Origin: Williamsia muralis
GTDB lineage: Bacteria; Actinomycetota; Actinomycetes; Mycobacteriales; Mycobacteriaceae
Direction: 5' to 3'
DNA: 64,000 bases
Assembly: GCF_002735905.1 (NCBI RefSeq)
Contig: NZ_PEBD01000005.1
Coordinates: 248,001 to 312,000, forward strand
The translations under genes were made by a program, and so were the position numbers. Below the pieces are notes generated by a model, which made no database searches, was not told the origin of the DNA, and saw only the letters and a program-made list of their open reading frames with translations. This document shows, piece after piece, positions 49,691 to 62,154 of the stretch. Numbering within the stretch: position 1 is the stretch's first letter; each line of letters begins with the position of its first letter.

Positions 49691-51190
49691 TCAATTCGTG
49701 AGCTGATCCACGAGTTCGGCGGCCGAGTTCACCGAATCAAGCAGTTCGCCGACGTGTGCGCGGCTGCCTCGGAGGGGCTCGAGGGTCGGGATGCGGACCA
49801 GGGACTCGCCACCCAGATCGAAGATGACCGAATCCCAGCTGGCGGCGGCTATGTCGGCGCCGAACCGCCTGAGACATTCACCGCGGAAGTACGCCCGGGT
49901 GTTCTCCGGTGGATTGCCGACGGCGTCCATCACCTGTTGCTCGGTGGTGAGCCGCTTCATCGAACCGCGCGCCACCAGTCGGTTGTAGAGGCCTTTGTCG
50001 AGACGGACGTCGGAGTACTGCAGATCGACCAGCTGCAACCGGGGTGCCGACCAGGCCAGGCCCTCACGGTTGCGGAAACCCTCCAGCAAGCGCAGTTTCG
50101 CCGGCCAGTCGAGCAGGTTCGCGCACTCCATCGGGTCGCGTTCGAGCTTGTCCAGGACGTCGGCCCAGGTGTCGAGAACGTCCTTGGCCCTGAGGTCATC
50201 GCTGTTGTTCTTGTCGTGGAACGCGACACAGCGCTCGTGATAGATCCGCTGGATCGCAAGCGCGGTCATCTCTCGCCCGTCGGCCAGCGCAACGGTGGTC
50301 TGCAGCGTCGGGTCGTGACTGATGACGTGTACGGCGTGAACGGGGCGGGCCAGTTCGAGGTCACCCAGTTCGACGCCGGCCTCGATCAGATCCAGCACGA
50401 GTGAGGCAGTGCCCACCTTGAGGTACGTCGCGGTCTCGGCGAGGTTGGCGTCGCCGATTATGACGTGCAGTCGGCGATAACGCTCGGGGTCGGCGTGTGG
50501 TTCGTCTCGGGTGTTGATGATGCCGCGCTTGAGGGTCGTCTCGAGACCCACCTCGACCTCGATGTAGTCGGCACGCTGGCTCAGCTGGAACCCGGCATCG
50601 TCACCGGACTGGCCAATACCGACGCGGCCGGATCCGGTGATCACCTGCCGGGAGGCGAAGAACGGGGTGAGTCCGGTGATCACCGAGGTGAAGGGCGTGG
50701 ACCGGGCCATCAGGTAGTTCTCATGGGTGCCGTATGAGGCACCCTTTCCGTCGATGTTGTTCTTGTAGAGCTGTAGTTTCGGCGCCCCTGGAACGCTGGC
50801 GACATGCCGCGCGGCCGCTTCCATCACGCGCTCCCCCGCCTTGTCCCAGATGACGGCGTCGAGTGGATCGGTCACCTCGGGCGCCGAGTACTCGGGATGG
50901 GCGTGGTCGACGTAGAGCCGGGCGCCGTTGGTCAAGATCATGTTCGCCGCGCCGACCTCGTCGGCGTCGATGATGGGTGCCGGGCCCGAACTGCGACCCA
51001 GGTCGAAGCCGCGTGCATCGCGCAGCGGCGACTCCACCTCGTAGTCCCAGCGAGTGCGCTTGGCGCGGGGCACCCCGGCGGCCGCTGCGTAGGCGAGGAC
51101 CGCCTGCGTCGACGTCATGATCGGGTTGGCACCGGGATCGTTCGGAGCCGAGATTCCGTACTCGACTTCGGTTCCGATAATTCGCTGCAT
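49691..51190 (-). CDS. dop: Pup deamidase/depupylase Dop
   Basis: 499 residues, related to PafA but with the Dop-specific insertion after about residue 40 ([25 protein letters not shown]). The nucleotide/metal-binding parts are [45 protein letters not shown] and [11 protein letters not shown]. It converts the C-terminal Gln of Pup to Glu and removes Pup from substrates. It is divergent from glgP across 135 bases that hold the promoters of both. Confidence 0.97.
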   Translation of the reverse strand: MQRIIGTEVEYGISAPNDPGANPIMTSTQAVLAYAAAAGVPRAKRTRWDYEVESPLRDARGFDLGRSSGPAPIIDADEVGAANMILTNGARLYVDHAHPEYSAPEVTDPLDAVIWDKAGERVMEAAARHVASVPGAPKLQLYKNNIDGKGASYGTHENYLMARSTPFTSVITGLTPFFASRQVITGSGRVGIGQSGDDAGFQLSQRADYIEVEVGLETTLKRGIINTRDEPHADPERYRRLHVIIGDANLAETATYLKVGTASLVLDLIEAGVELGDLELARPVHAVHVISHDPTLQTTVALADGREMTALAIQRIYHERCVAFHDKNNSDDLRAKDVLDTWADVLDKLERDPMECANLLDWPAKLRLLEGFRNREGLAWSAPRLQLVDLQYSDVRLDKGLYNRLVARGSMKRLTTEQQVMDAVGNPPENTRAYFRGECLRRFGADIAAASWDSVIFDLGGESLVRIPTLEPLRGSRAHVGELLDSVNSAAELVDQLTN

Positions 51191-51325
51191 TCACCGAGCG
51201 TAGCCGGGGGTCGCCGGGCCCATACCGAGCGCTCCCGTCGAATTGTCCGGCCGCCTGATGACGAGCTGATGTACACGAGTTCTCGGGGGTCGCGAACCCG
51301 CTGCTGCGTGGGTAGGGTTTGCTCG

Positions 51326-53911
51326 GTGAAAGCACTGCGCCACTTCACCGTCCGCGCCCACCTCCCAGAGCCCCTTTCAGCCCTTGCCGAATTGTCGACC
51401 AATCTTCGATGGTCGTGGCACCCGGCCACCCAAGATCTGTTCGCATCGATCGATGCGGATCTGTGGGCGACCGGCAAGGATCCCGTGCGGCTGCTCGCCG
51501 ATGTCGGACCGCAGCGGCTGTCCGCACTTGCCGCCGACGACGGCTTTCTTCGCCGCCTGGACGAGTTGGCGTCCGATCTGCAGAACTATCTGGACCGACC
51601 TCGCTGGTTCCAGGAGCAGGTGGCCTCGGGCAATCGATTCCCTCGCTCGATCGCCTACTTCTCGATGGAGTTCGGGGTGTCGGAAGTGCTACCGATCTAC
51701 TCCGGTGGTCTCGGCATCCTCGCGGGCGACCACCTCAAAGCGGCCTCTGACCTGGGCTTGCCCCTGATCGGGGTAGGACTGCTCTATCGCTACGGATATT
51801 TCCGTCAGTCGCTGACGTCGGACGGGTGGCAGACCGAGCGCTACCCGAATCTCGATCCCCAAGGCCTACCTGTGCGAGCGATGCTCGACGCCGAGGGAAA
51901 TCCGGTGACAGTGCGGGTTCTGATGCCCGACAACCGCGTGTTGCACGCCAAGGTCTGGATTGCCGACGTGGGCCGAATCCCCCTACTGCTCCTGGATTCC
52001 GACATCCCCGACAACGACACGGATCTCCGGATGATCACCGACCGGCTCTACGGAGGCGATCAGGAACACCGGATCAACCAGGAAATCCTCGCCGGTGTCG
52101 GTGGGGTGCGCGCAGTGCGGGAGTACACCCGGATCAACGCTCTGCCCGACCCCGACGTCTTCCACATGAACGAGGGGCACGCGGGTTTCCTGGGCGCGGA
52201 GCGGATTCGCGAGCTGGTGGCTCCGGCCGGCGCTGGGCTCGACTTCGACACGGCCCTCACCGCGGTGCGTGCCTCGACCGTGTTCACCACGCACACACCG
52301 GTTCCGGCAGGAATCGACCGGTTCCCGATCGACATGGTGCGCCGCTACTTCGGCGACGACGGCGGGAAGTCGACGTTGCTGCCCGGGATCGAGTTGGCGA
52401 GGATCCTCGAGCTCGGCCGGGAGAAGGACCCGACCGTGTTCAACATGGCGCACATGGGTCTACGGCTTGGTCAGCGCACCAACGGTGTGTCCAAACTGCA
52501 CGGGGCGGTCAGTCGCGAGATGTTCGGTCCGCTGTGGCCAGGCTTCGACGCGGCCCAGGTACCCATCGGATCGGTGACCAACGGGGTACACGCACCCACG
52601 TGGTCGTCGCGGCGTTGGGCGGAATTGGCCGCCGGCGGCGAGTCAGGCGGCCTCACGGAGACCGACGCGCTGGCCGCGATGAAAGATGTTCCAGCACAGC
52701 AGATCTGGAAGACCAGAAACGAACTGCGCACAGAGTTGATCGCCGAGGTCCGCAGGCGCCTGCGCAAGTCGGGGCTCGAGCGCGGTTACTCGGCCGCCGA
52801 GCTGGGCTGGACTGCAGGCGTGTTCTCCGCGCGAGTGCTGACCATCGGTTTCGCCCGACGCGCGGCGACGTACAAGCGGCTCACCCTGATGCTGCGCGAC
52901 ACCGATCGCCTCAAGGCCCTGTTGCTCGACAAAGAGCGTCCCGTCCAACTCGTGGTGGCGGGCAAGGCCCACCCGGCCGACGAGGGCGGCAAGGCACTCA
53001 TCCAGAAGATCGTTCGCTTCGCCGACGCCAACGATGTGCGGCACCGGATCGTGTTCTTGCCTGACTACGACATGTCGATGGCTCGATACCTGTACGGCGG
53101 ATGCGATGTGTGGCTGAACAATCCGCTACGGCCGATGGAGGCGTGCGGTACCTCTGGCATGAAGTCGGCACTCAACGGTGGGTTGAACCTGTCCATCCTC
53201 GACGGATGGTGGGATGAGATGTCCGACAACGAGAACGGATGGGCCATCCCGACAGCGGACGGCGTCACCGATGAAGTCCGGCGCGACGATCTCGAGGCAG
53301 CCGCACTGTACGAGTTGCTCGAGAACGTGGTGGTGCCCAAGTTCTATGATGCGGGGGCAGACGGGGTTCCGACCCGATGGGTGGAGATGGTTCGCCACAC
53401 GTTGCACACCCTCGGGCCACAGGTACTGGCCTCGCGCATGGTCCGCGACTACGCCGAGCAGTTCTACGCGCCTGCGGCCATCTCTGGCCACGCGGTGTCG
53501 GACAACGACTTCGCGGGGGCCCGCGAGCTGTCCGGATTCCGGGCGCAGGTGGACGAGGCCTGGCCTTCGGTGAGGGTGCGCCACGTCGACACAGCCGGTT
53601 TGCCCGACACTCCCCTGCTCGGCTCGACCATGACGATCACCGCTCATGTCGACCTCGCCGGGCTGAGTCCGGAACAGGTGCTGGTCCAGGCCGTCGTGGG
53701 TCGGGTCGATGAGGAGGAGAACCTGTCGCAGGTCGTCACCACGACGATGTCGGTGAGCTCCGGGGGCAATCCGTCCGATGATTCGACGATCTTCGAGGTA
53801 GCCGTGCCGCTTCCGATGACCGGACCGGTGGGATACACCGTGCGAGTGATGCCCACCCATCCCTTGCTGACCAGCACCGCCGAACTGGCGAAGGTGGCCT
53901 TCGCTAGTTGA
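51326..53911 (+). CDS. glgP: Alpha-glucan (glycogen) phosphorylase
   Basis: 861 residues, the length of the mycobacterial type (Rv1328 has 863). It releases glucose-1-phosphate from glycogen or maltodextrin. The N-terminal part has YFSMEFGVSEVLPIYSGGLGILAGDHLKAASDLG. The pyridoxal-phosphate Lys lies in PMEACGTSGMKSALNGGLNLSILDG, and VFHMNEGHAGFLGAERIREL carries the active-site His. The GTG at 51326 (MKALRHFTVRAHLPEPL) matches the family; the frame is open to 50804 but would overlap dop and its promoter. In M. tuberculosis this gene lies far from the proteasome locus. Confidence 0.95.
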   Translation: MKALRHFTVRAHLPEPLSALAELSTNLRWSWHPATQDLFASIDADLWATGKDPVRLLADVGPQRLSALAADDGFLRRLDELASDLQNYLDRPRWFQEQVASGNRFPRSIAYFSMEFGVSEVLPIYSGGLGILAGDHLKAASDLGLPLIGVGLLYRYGYFRQSLTSDGWQTERYPNLDPQGLPVRAMLDAEGNPVTVRVLMPDNRVLHAKVWIADVGRIPLLLLDSDIPDNDTDLRMITDRLYGGDQEHRINQEILAGVGGVRAVREYTRINALPDPDVFHMNEGHAGFLGAERIRELVAPAGAGLDFDTALTAVRASTVFTTHTPVPAGIDRFPIDMVRRYFGDDGGKSTLLPGIELARILELGREKDPTVFNMAHMGLRLGQRTNGVSKLHGAVSREMFGPLWPGFDAAQVPIGSVTNGVHAPTWSSRRWAELAAGGESGGLTETDALAAMKDVPAQQIWKTRNELRTELIAEVRRRLRKSGLERGYSAAELGWTAGVFSARVLTIGFARRAATYKRLTLMLRDTDRLKALLLDKERPVQLVVAGKAHPADEGGKALIQKIVRFADANDVRHRIVFLPDYDMSMARYLYGGCDVWLNNPLRPMEACGTSGMKSALNGGLNLSILDGWWDEMSDNENGWAIPTADGVTDEVRRDDLEAAALYELLENVVVPKFYDAGADGVPTRWVEMVRHTLHTLGPQVLASRMVRDYAEQFYAPAAISGHAVSDNDFAGARELSGFRAQVDEAWPSVRVRHVDTAGLPDTPLLGSTMTITAHVDLAGLSPEQVLVQAVVGRVDEEENLSQVVTTTMSVSSGGNPSDDSTIFEVAVPLPMTGPVGYTVRVMPTHPLLTSTAELAKVAFAS

Positions 53912-53947
53912 GCCGCAAGGCCGGCGTCGGCCGGAGAGGCCTCTTCT

Positions 53948-56416
53948 TCAAGACAGTGACTTCTTCTTCAAGACCAGGCGACGGTAGGTGAACCAGGCGA
54001 GGATCAACGCGATCACCGTCATCGCGCCGTAGGCGAGGGCGGCGTTGGCAATCGTCTGGTCCCAGATGGTCTCTTTTTGTGTGGACGGCGACGACGGTGA
54101 GACAGCGCGCAGGTCAACGGCATTCGCGGCAGCGGCGTAGCCCCACCGGGCCGGGAAGATCCACGACAACTGCTCGAGGCCGACCCGCCCCGCGAGGGGG
54201 AACAACCCGCCGCAGAAGACGAGTTGCACCATCACGACCACCACGAGTGGTGGCATGGTCTGCTCACTCGACCGAACCGCCGCCGAGATGGCGAGGCCGA
54301 TCAGTGTGCTGACGCATCCCAAGAAGGCGATGGCGACAAACAATTCGAGGGCACCGGCGGTGAACAGGCCAGACCCCGGAGTTCCCTTGCCCGCGTACGT
54401 GATTGCGACCATCACCGCACACTGCAGCACGGAGACGACGAAGAAAACCACGACTTTGGCCAACAGGTAGGCGCCGGGGCGAAGGCCCACTGCCCGTTCC
54501 CGGACGAAAATGGCCCGCTCCCCGACCAGGTCACGCACGGTCAGAGCCGCACCCATGAAGCTCGCCCCGACCACCAGCACGACCAGGATCTGAACTGTCT
54601 CACCAAAACTCGTACTGCTGTTGACATCGAAGCCCGCGGTGCCGGGGATCACCAGCGACAGGAGCCCGAGCACGATCGGCAGCAGCGCCAAGAACACCAG
54701 ATAACCGGTGTCTGCCAGGATCAGCCGAACTTGTCGTCGCGAGACCGTCGACGTTTGGCGAGTGACACTGGTCTGCGGCGGGCGTATCGGCGACCCGGCC
54801 CGCCGACTCGGTGGTCTGGCCGGCGGGCGTCGATTCCGGGCCCGATAGCGCTCGTGAGCGACGTCCGGTTGCTCTGCGACGTACGCGAAGATCTCGGCCC
54901 AGTCCTCGGTGCCCATCGCCGGGCCGACTGCCCCAGGGCTGCCGTAATAGGCGGTCTTCCCGCCCGGAGCGAGCAACAGCACCTGGTCACACATCGACAG
55001 GTACGTCAGGGAGTGGGTCACCACGATCACGACCCGTCCGGCGTCGGCCAGTCGACGAAGAGTCGACATGACCTGACGGTCCAGTGCGGGGTCGAGCCCT
55101 GAGGTCGGCTCGTCGAGAATCAGCAGAGAAGGCCCGGTGAGCAACTCCATCGCCACCGACGCCCGTTTCCGTTGCCCGCCGGACAGCTTGTCGACCCTGG
55201 TGTCGAGGTGCTCGGTGAGCTGCAGTTCGGCCAACACTCCGTGAATGACGTTGTCGCGGTCGGCCGTGCTCATGTCCGGTGGCAATCTGAGTTCAGCTGC
55301 GTAGCGAAGCGCCTGCCGCAGGGTGAGCCGTCGATGCAGCACATCGTCCTGTGGCACCATTCCGATGCGCGTGCGCAGCGCCTCGTACTCGGCGTGCACA
55401 CTGCGGCCTTCGAAGGTGACGGTTCCGGTGGACGGGTTCGCCCCGCCGGCGACGATCTTCGACACCGTCGACTTACCTGCCCCAGACGGTCCGATGACGG
55501 CGGTGAGGCTCCCGGGACCGGCCGCGAACTCGACTTCGTGGAGCAATTGTTTGCCGTCGATGGTCAACCCGATCGCTTGCACGTGGAGACCGTCCGCGAC
55601 GGCGGCCCGTGACTGTCCCCGGACAAGCGTCCCGCCCTGGACCACGAAGTCGCTGTTGCCGATGGTGACCACGCTGCCCTCGGTGAGCAGCTGCCTGCTG
55701 ATCCGCCGACCGTCGACGTAGGTGCCGTTCACCGATCGGAGGTCCTCGATGACCAGCCCTTGCGGCGATGCGGTCAATTGGGCATGGCGACGCGAAGCGA
55801 GGACGTCGCTGACGACGATGTCGTTGTCCGGGGTGCGGCCGATACTCATTCGCGCCGAAGCCCCGATGTCGATGGCCTCTCGCTGCCCAGAGCCGGCCTG
55901 GGGGCTGATGTGGCCGTCCGAACTGATCTGGTATACCGCCGAGACGTTCTGATGCAGTGCCTGCAAGTGTGGCGCCGCTGAGGCCCCACTGAATCCTGGA
56001 GGTGCCGGTCGCATGGGCGACGGATTCGATCGAGGGGAAGGCTGGGCTCCGCGGTGCGGAATCGGGGCCGATCGATACTGGGCCGGCCCAGCATGTCCGC
56101 CGGTAGCCGGCTGCATCACCGCGATGTCGACCAGCGGCCCGACCACGTTGTCGCCCAAACGAATTCGATGGTTGCCCGACAACATCATGCCGGTCGACCG
56201 CGCGCCGTCCGCATAGAAACCGTTGGTGCTGCCGACGTCGACGATTCGCCAGGCGTCGCCCGACCACTCGATGGCCAGATGGTGGCGCGAGACCATGGGG
56301 TGGACGATCGGTATGTCATTGTCCGGGGTGCGCCCGATGGTGACGCGTCCGGCCGGTCTCAGCCGCTGCTCGGTGCCGTCGACCCAGATGCGGAGCGGCG
56401 TAGGCGATGCGTTCAT
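53948..56416 (-). CDS. FHA-FHA-ABC exporter (Rv1747-like)
   Basis: 822 residues. Two forkhead-associated domains (GRTPDND 28-34 with SRHH 43-46; GRTPDND 193-199 with SRRH 208-211) are separated by a Pro/Ser-rich linker of about 80 residues. An ABC ATPase follows with Walker A GPSGAGKS at 309-316, signature LSGGQRKR and Walker B LLILDEPTSGLD. The C-terminal ABC-2 membrane domain has about six helices. Rv1747 is phosphorylated by PknF and exports cell-envelope lipids; FHA domains bind phosphothreonine. No Ser/Thr kinase gene is adjacent here. It converges with glgP, with 36 bases between the stops. Confidence 0.92.
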   Translation of the reverse strand: MNASPTPLRIWVDGTEQRLRPAGRVTIGRTPDNDIPIVHPMVSRHHLAIEWSGDAWRIVDVGSTNGFYADGARSTGMMLSGNHRIRLGDNVVGPLVDIAVMQPATGGHAGPAQYRSAPIPHRGAQPSPRSNPSPMRPAPPGFSGASAAPHLQALHQNVSAVYQISSDGHISPQAGSGQREAIDIGASARMSIGRTPDNDIVVSDVLASRRHAQLTASPQGLVIEDLRSVNGTYVDGRRISRQLLTEGSVVTIGNSDFVVQGGTLVRGQSRAAVADGLHVQAIGLTIDGKQLLHEVEFAAGPGSLTAVIGPSGAGKSTVSKIVAGGANPSTGTVTFEGRSVHAEYEALRTRIGMVPQDDVLHRRLTLRQALRYAAELRLPPDMSTADRDNVIHGVLAELQLTEHLDTRVDKLSGGQRKRASVAMELLTGPSLLILDEPTSGLDPALDRQVMSTLRRLADAGRVVIVVTHSLTYLSMCDQVLLLAPGGKTAYYGSPGAVGPAMGTEDWAEIFAYVAEQPDVAHERYRARNRRPPARPPSRRAGSPIRPPQTSVTRQTSTVSRRQVRLILADTGYLVFLALLPIVLGLLSLVIPGTAGFDVNSSTSFGETVQILVVLVVGASFMGAALTVRDLVGERAIFVRERAVGLRPGAYLLAKVVVFFVVSVLQCAVMVAITYAGKGTPGSGLFTAGALELFVAIAFLGCVSTLIGLAISAAVRSSEQTMPPLVVVVMVQLVFCGGLFPLAGRVGLEQLSWIFPARWGYAAAANAVDLRAVSPSSPSTQKETIWDQTIANAALAYGAMTVIALILAWFTYRRLVLKKKSLS

Positions 56417-56493
56417 TAACGCATCACTGTAGACGGCCCCGACGGCGGCGCCGCGGTTCGTGCGGGCAAACGGGCATCCGCCGTCCGGAGACA

Positions 56494-56535
56494 GAAAAGC
56501 GGTGGGGACGAAGTCTCGACCTCGTCCCCACCGCT
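56494..56535 (-). terminator. Intrinsic terminator of mpa
   Basis: A perfect 14-base stem (56498-56511 and 56522-56535) with a 10-base loop is followed on the minus strand by TTTTCTGT. It lies 20 bases past the mpa stop. Confidence 0.88.
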
Positions 56536-56554
56536 CCTGACTCTGCGTGAGGTG

Positions 56555-58336
56555 TTACAGGTACTGACCGGTGTTGGTCTCGGTGTCGATCGCCCGGCTC
56601 GCACCCGAGCTCTTGCCCGTGACCAGTGTGCGGATGTAAACGATCCGCTCACCCTTCTTGCCCGAGATCCTCGCCCAGTCGTCGGGGTTGGTGGTGTTCG
56701 GCAGGTCTTCGTTCTCGGCGAACTCGTCGAGGATGGAATCGAACAAGTGCTGGATCCGAAGGCCTCCCTGACCCGTCTCCAACTGCGACTTGATGGCGTA
56801 CTTCTTGGCGCGGTCCACCACGTTCTGGATCATGGCTCCGGAGTTGAAGTCCTTGAAGTACATGATCTCTTTGTCGCCGTTGGCGTAAGTGACCTCCAGG
56901 AAGCGGTTGTCGTCACTCTCTGCGTACATTCTCTCGACGACACGCTCGATCATCGCCTTGACGCACGCCGCCCGGTCCCCGCCGAACTCGTTGATGTCGT
57001 CGGGGTGCACAGGCAGTGTCGGGACCAGGTACTTGGAGAAGATGTCAATCGCCGATTCGGCATCGGGGCGCTCGATCTTGATCTTCACATCGAGGCGACC
57101 CGGACGCAGGATGGCCGGATCGATCATGTCCTCGCGGTTGGAGGCACCGATGACGATGACGTTCTCCAGCCCCTCAACACCGTCGATCTCACTGAGCAGC
57201 TGAGGCACGACTGTGGTCTCGACATCAGAGGAGACGCCGGAACCGCGGGTACGGAAGATCGAGTCCATCTCGTCGAAGAAGACGATGACCGGGGTGCCCT
57301 CGGACGCCTTCTCGCGAGCCCGCTGGAAGATCAGGCGGATGTGGCGTTCGGTCTCGCCGACGAACTTGTTGAGAAGCTCGGGACCCTTGATGTTCAGGAA
57401 GTACGACTTCGCCTCTTTGGCATCATCACCACGCGCCAGCGCGATCTTCTTGGCCAGCGAGTTGGCAACAGCCTTGGCGATGAGGGTCTTGCCGCAACCG
57501 GGAGGGCCGTAGAGCAGCACGCCCTTCGGCGGCCGCAGCGAGTACTCGCGGAACAGGTCTTTGTGCAGGAACGGCAGTTCGACGGCGTCGCGGATCTGCT
57601 CGATCTGGCGGCCGAGCCCACCGATGTCCTCGTACCCGACATCGGGCACCTCTTCCAGAACCAGGTCCTCGACCTCGGCCTTGGGAACCCGCTCGAAAGC
57701 GAAGCCGGCTTTGGTGTCGATGAGCAGGGAGTCGCCGGGGCGCAGTTTGCGATTGCCCTCGACCTCCGAGAGCACACTCTCGCTCAGCGGTTCGGCCAGC
57801 CACACCACCCGTTCCTCGTCGGCATGACCGACGACAAGCGCCCGCTGCCCGTCCTCGAGGACCTCGCGCAGGGTGCTGATCTCACCCACGGAGTCGTAAG
57901 ACCCGGCCTCGACGATCGTGAGGGCCTCGTTCAGACGCACGGTCTGACCGCGACGAAGCGTGTCGAGATCGATGTTGGGAGAGCACGTCAGTCGCATCTT
58001 GCGGCCCGAGGTGAAGACGTCCACCGTCGAGTCCTCGAAGATCTCGAGGAGTACGCCGTAGCCACTGGGCGGTTGGCCGAGCCGGTCCACCTCTTCGCGC
58101 AGGGCGATGAGCTGTGCCCGGGCCTCTTTGAGGGTCTCGAGCAGCTTGGCGTTGCGCGTCGTGAGTGTGTCGACACGTGCCTGCATGTCGTCGTCTCCGA
58201 CTTTGCCGTACGAGCCGCCTCCTGGTGCGGGGCCGGCCCCGGTGGCAGGGCGAGACGATCCCCACTCGGCATCGGTCGCGGCCGAATCCTGTGGACCGCG
58301 ACGCTGCCGAGGCTCGTCGTTGCTGGAATCCGTCAT
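56555..58336 (-). CDS. mpa: Proteasome-associated AAA ATPase Mpa/ARC
   Basis: 593 residues. It has an N-terminal coiled coil (about 45-95) that binds Pup, two OB folds, and an AAA domain with Walker [14 protein letters not shown], Walker [13 protein letters not shown] and an Arg-finger region. The C-terminus GQYL is the motif that docks into the proteasome alpha ring. It unfolds pupylated proteins. The ATG at 58336 follows GGAGAGGAG. It is separated from the rest of the proteasome locus by glgP and the FHA-ABC gene, and has its own terminator. Confidence 0.97.
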   Translation of the reverse strand: MTDSSNDEPRQRRGPQDSAATDAEWGSSRPATGAGPAPGGGSYGKVGDDDMQARVDTLTTRNAKLLETLKEARAQLIALREEVDRLGQPPSGYGVLLEIFEDSTVDVFTSGRKMRLTCSPNIDLDTLRRGQTVRLNEALTIVEAGSYDSVGEISTLREVLEDGQRALVVGHADEERVVWLAEPLSESVLSEVEGNRKLRPGDSLLIDTKAGFAFERVPKAEVEDLVLEEVPDVGYEDIGGLGRQIEQIRDAVELPFLHKDLFREYSLRPPKGVLLYGPPGCGKTLIAKAVANSLAKKIALARGDDAKEAKSYFLNIKGPELLNKFVGETERHIRLIFQRAREKASEGTPVIVFFDEMDSIFRTRGSGVSSDVETTVVPQLLSEIDGVEGLENVIVIGASNREDMIDPAILRPGRLDVKIKIERPDAESAIDIFSKYLVPTLPVHPDDINEFGGDRAACVKAMIERVVERMYAESDDNRFLEVTYANGDKEIMYFKDFNSGAMIQNVVDRAKKYAIKSQLETGQGGLRIQHLFDSILDEFAENEDLPNTTNPDDWARISGKKGERIVYIRTLVTGKSSGASRAIDTETNTGQYL

Positions 58337-58374
58337 TTCTGACTCCTCTCCCCGAGTCGACTCTGCGCCACCAC

Positions 58375-58463
58375 CACGTGGTGTTTTAGCGATCGACTCG
58401 TTACCCGAGGTTACCGGCGAATCGACTGGCTTGCCTCACGCCCCGCGGCACGTGGTGTTGTAG
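58375..58463. repeat. Two direct repeats upstream of mpa
   Basis: CACGTGGTGTTTTAG at 58375-58389 and CACGTGGTGTTGTAG at 58449-58463 differ in one base of 15 and are 74 bases apart (about seven helical turns), 38 and 112 bases before the mpa start. Each holds a CACGTG core palindrome. They may bind a regulator of mpa or of the downstream side of trmI. Confidence 0.5.
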
Positions 58464-58514
58464 ATGTGTTAATAGTGTGTCGCCGCAAGGTTTTCCGACG
58501 CTACACCAAGCAGG

Positions 58515-60395
<1,881 letters not shown>

Positions 60396-61247
60396 GTGGT
60401 TGAATCACCCCTTGTGTCTGCGCAACCCGCCTACTTCATCCCTCTGGGCCATGACGGCGATTTCGATCATTTCGAACCCACCGAACACACGGTCAGCGTG
60501 TGGGGTGCCGATCTGCAACACGGCGGCCCACCGACCGGATTGCTGACTCGAGCACTGCTGCGTCACGAGCCGGACGCGTCACATTCCTTCACACGCATAG
60601 CAATCGACATCCTCGGTCCGGTAGGGATGACCGAGAACCGGGTGTCGACGACCGTGCTGCGGCCGGGTAGACAGATCAGTCTGCTCGCGTCAGAACTGTC
60701 GGTGAAACAACCCGACGGCAGCTATCGGGTTGCCGCGCGAGCCACCGGATGGCGCCTTGCCACGGCCGACACCGCCACGGTGGAGCATGCCGTCACGCCG
60801 GCACTGACGCCGCTTCCGGACGGGCTCGAAGGATCGATCGGCCTGGCAGGCGTAGGGCCACTCGATGCCGCGGACTGGGGTTCTGTCGGGTTCGTGGGCA
60901 CGCTGGAACACCGTCTGATCGACCGAGCAGCACACGGCCCGAGTCGCGCCTGGGTCCGTCCGACCCTGCCGCTTGTCGCCGGCGAGGAGACAACCGACCT
61001 GGAGAAGTTCTTCACCGTGCTCGACGTTGCGAACGGCGTCGGATCACGACTGGCGATCGGCGATTGGACGTTCATGAACACCGACACCACGGTCCACCTC
61101 CACCGCGAGCCGATCGGCGACTGGACGGGTATCTCCGCCGAGATGGCTGTGGGCCCGAACGGCTACGGCGCGACGTTCGCCGATCTCTACGACACCGCTG
61201 GGCCGGTGGGGCGATCCGCGCAGACCGTACTCATCCGCCCGGTGTAG
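60396..61247 (+). CDS. Double-hotdog thioesterase family protein
   Basis: 283 residues. Two hotdog-like halves: the first holds the typical DLQHGGPPTGLLTRALLRH, the second WTFMNTDTTVHLHREPIGDWTGISAEMAVGPNGYGATFADLYDTAGPVGRSAQTVLIRP, which is the standard ending of actinobacterial acyl-CoA thioesterase-like proteins. It probably hydrolyses an acyl-CoA; the substrate is unknown. It begins directly after the RecB-like stop (GTG at 60396, alternative GTG at 60414). It converges with hisG, with only eight bases between. Confidence 0.82.
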   Translation: MVESPLVSAQPAYFIPLGHDGDFDHFEPTEHTVSVWGADLQHGGPPTGLLTRALLRHEPDASHSFTRIAIDILGPVGMTENRVSTTVLRPGRQISLLASELSVKQPDGSYRVAARATGWRLATADTATVEHAVTPALTPLPDGLEGSIGLAGVGPLDAADWGSVGFVGTLEHRLIDRAAHGPSRAWVRPTLPLVAGEETTDLEKFFTVLDVANGVGSRLAIGDWTFMNTDTTVHLHREPIGDWTGISAEMAVGPNGYGATFADLYDTAGPVGRSAQTVLIRPV

Positions 61248-61255
61248 GGCGTCGC

Positions 61256-62101
61256 TCAGAAGCGGCAGGACCGGATGTCGGAGGCGAGGATCGCCTTGGC
61301 GCCCAGTTCGGACAGCTCGTCCATCAGGTTCTGGTGCTGTTTGCGCGGTACCAGCGACCGGACGGCCACCCACTTGTCGTCGGCCATGGGTGCCACCGTG
61401 GGCGATTCGAGTCCAGGCGTGATCTTGATCGCCGAGTCGAGCAGACTTTTCGGGCAGTCGTAGTCGAGCATGACGTATCGCTGGCCGAACACGACGCCCT
61501 GCACGCGGGCGATGAAGCGGTCGGCGGCCTTGGAGCGGTCGGCGCCCGCCCGTTGCACGAGCACTCCTTCGGAGTCGCAGAGTGAGTCACCGAACGCGGT
61601 CAGATCGTGCTGGCGGAGTGTGCGACCGGACCCGACCACGTCCGCGATGGCGTCGGCGACACCCAGCTGGATCGAGATCTCTACAGCGCCGTCGAGCCGG
61701 ATGATGGTGGCCTCGATGCCCTTCGACGCGAGGTCACCGCGAACGAGGTTGGGATACGAGGTGGCAATGCGTTTGCCCGCAAGGTCGGCGACCGACCACT
61801 GCTGCTCGGTCGGCGCCGCGTAGCGGAACGTCGACGAACCGATGCCGAGAGCGAGGCGTTCTTCGACGTCCGCACCGGAGTCGAGTGCCAGATCCCGTCC
61901 GGTGAGACCGAGGTCCAGCTCGCCCGACCCGACGTAGATCGCGATGTCCTTGGGCCGCAGGAAGAAGAACTCCACCTCGTTCGCCGGATCGAGAACGGTG
62001 AGGTCTTTCGCATCCGAGCGGCGCCGGTAGCCGGCCTCGCTGAGGATCTCGGCGGCGGACTCGGAAAGCGCCCCCTTGTTGGGAACGGCAACGCGCAGCA
62101 T
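61256..62101 (-). CDS. hisG: ATP phosphoribosyltransferase (long form)
   Basis: 281 residues. HisG joins ATP and PRPP in the first step of histidine synthesis. [19 protein letters not shown] is the N-terminal signature, and [10 protein letters not shown] contains part of the PRPP site. The C-terminal ~75 residues form the ACT-like regulatory domain bound by histidine, so feedback inhibition is expected and HisZ is not needed. It lies 52 bases after hisE, with a hairpin between. Confidence 0.97.
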   Translation of the reverse strand: MLRVAVPNKGALSESAAEILSEAGYRRRSDAKDLTVLDPANEVEFFFLRPKDIAIYVGSGELDLGLTGRDLALDSGADVEERLALGIGSSTFRYAAPTEQQWSVADLAGKRIATSYPNLVRGDLASKGIEATIIRLDGAVEISIQLGVADAIADVVGSGRTLRQHDLTAFGDSLCDSEGVLVQRAGADRSKAADRFIARVQGVVFGQRYVMLDYDCPKSLLDSAIKITPGLESPTVAPMADDKWVAVRSLVPRKQHQNLMDELSELGAKAILASDIRSCRF

Positions 62102-62134
62102 GGGTGGTCCTATCGGGGAACGGGCATTTCGGGA

Positions 62135-62154
62135 AGACGGCCGCAGGGCCGTCT
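62135..62154 (-). terminator. Hairpin between hisE and hisG
   Basis: 8-base arms (62135-62142 and 62147-62154) with a GCAG loop start in the hisE stop codon. No U-run. It could be a partial terminator or a processing/stability element between the two genes. Confidence 0.4.

Noticed and set aside
53912-53947. Possible bidirectional terminator between glgP and the FHA-ABC gene
   Set aside because: Only 5-base arms are present and no U-run, too weak to call.
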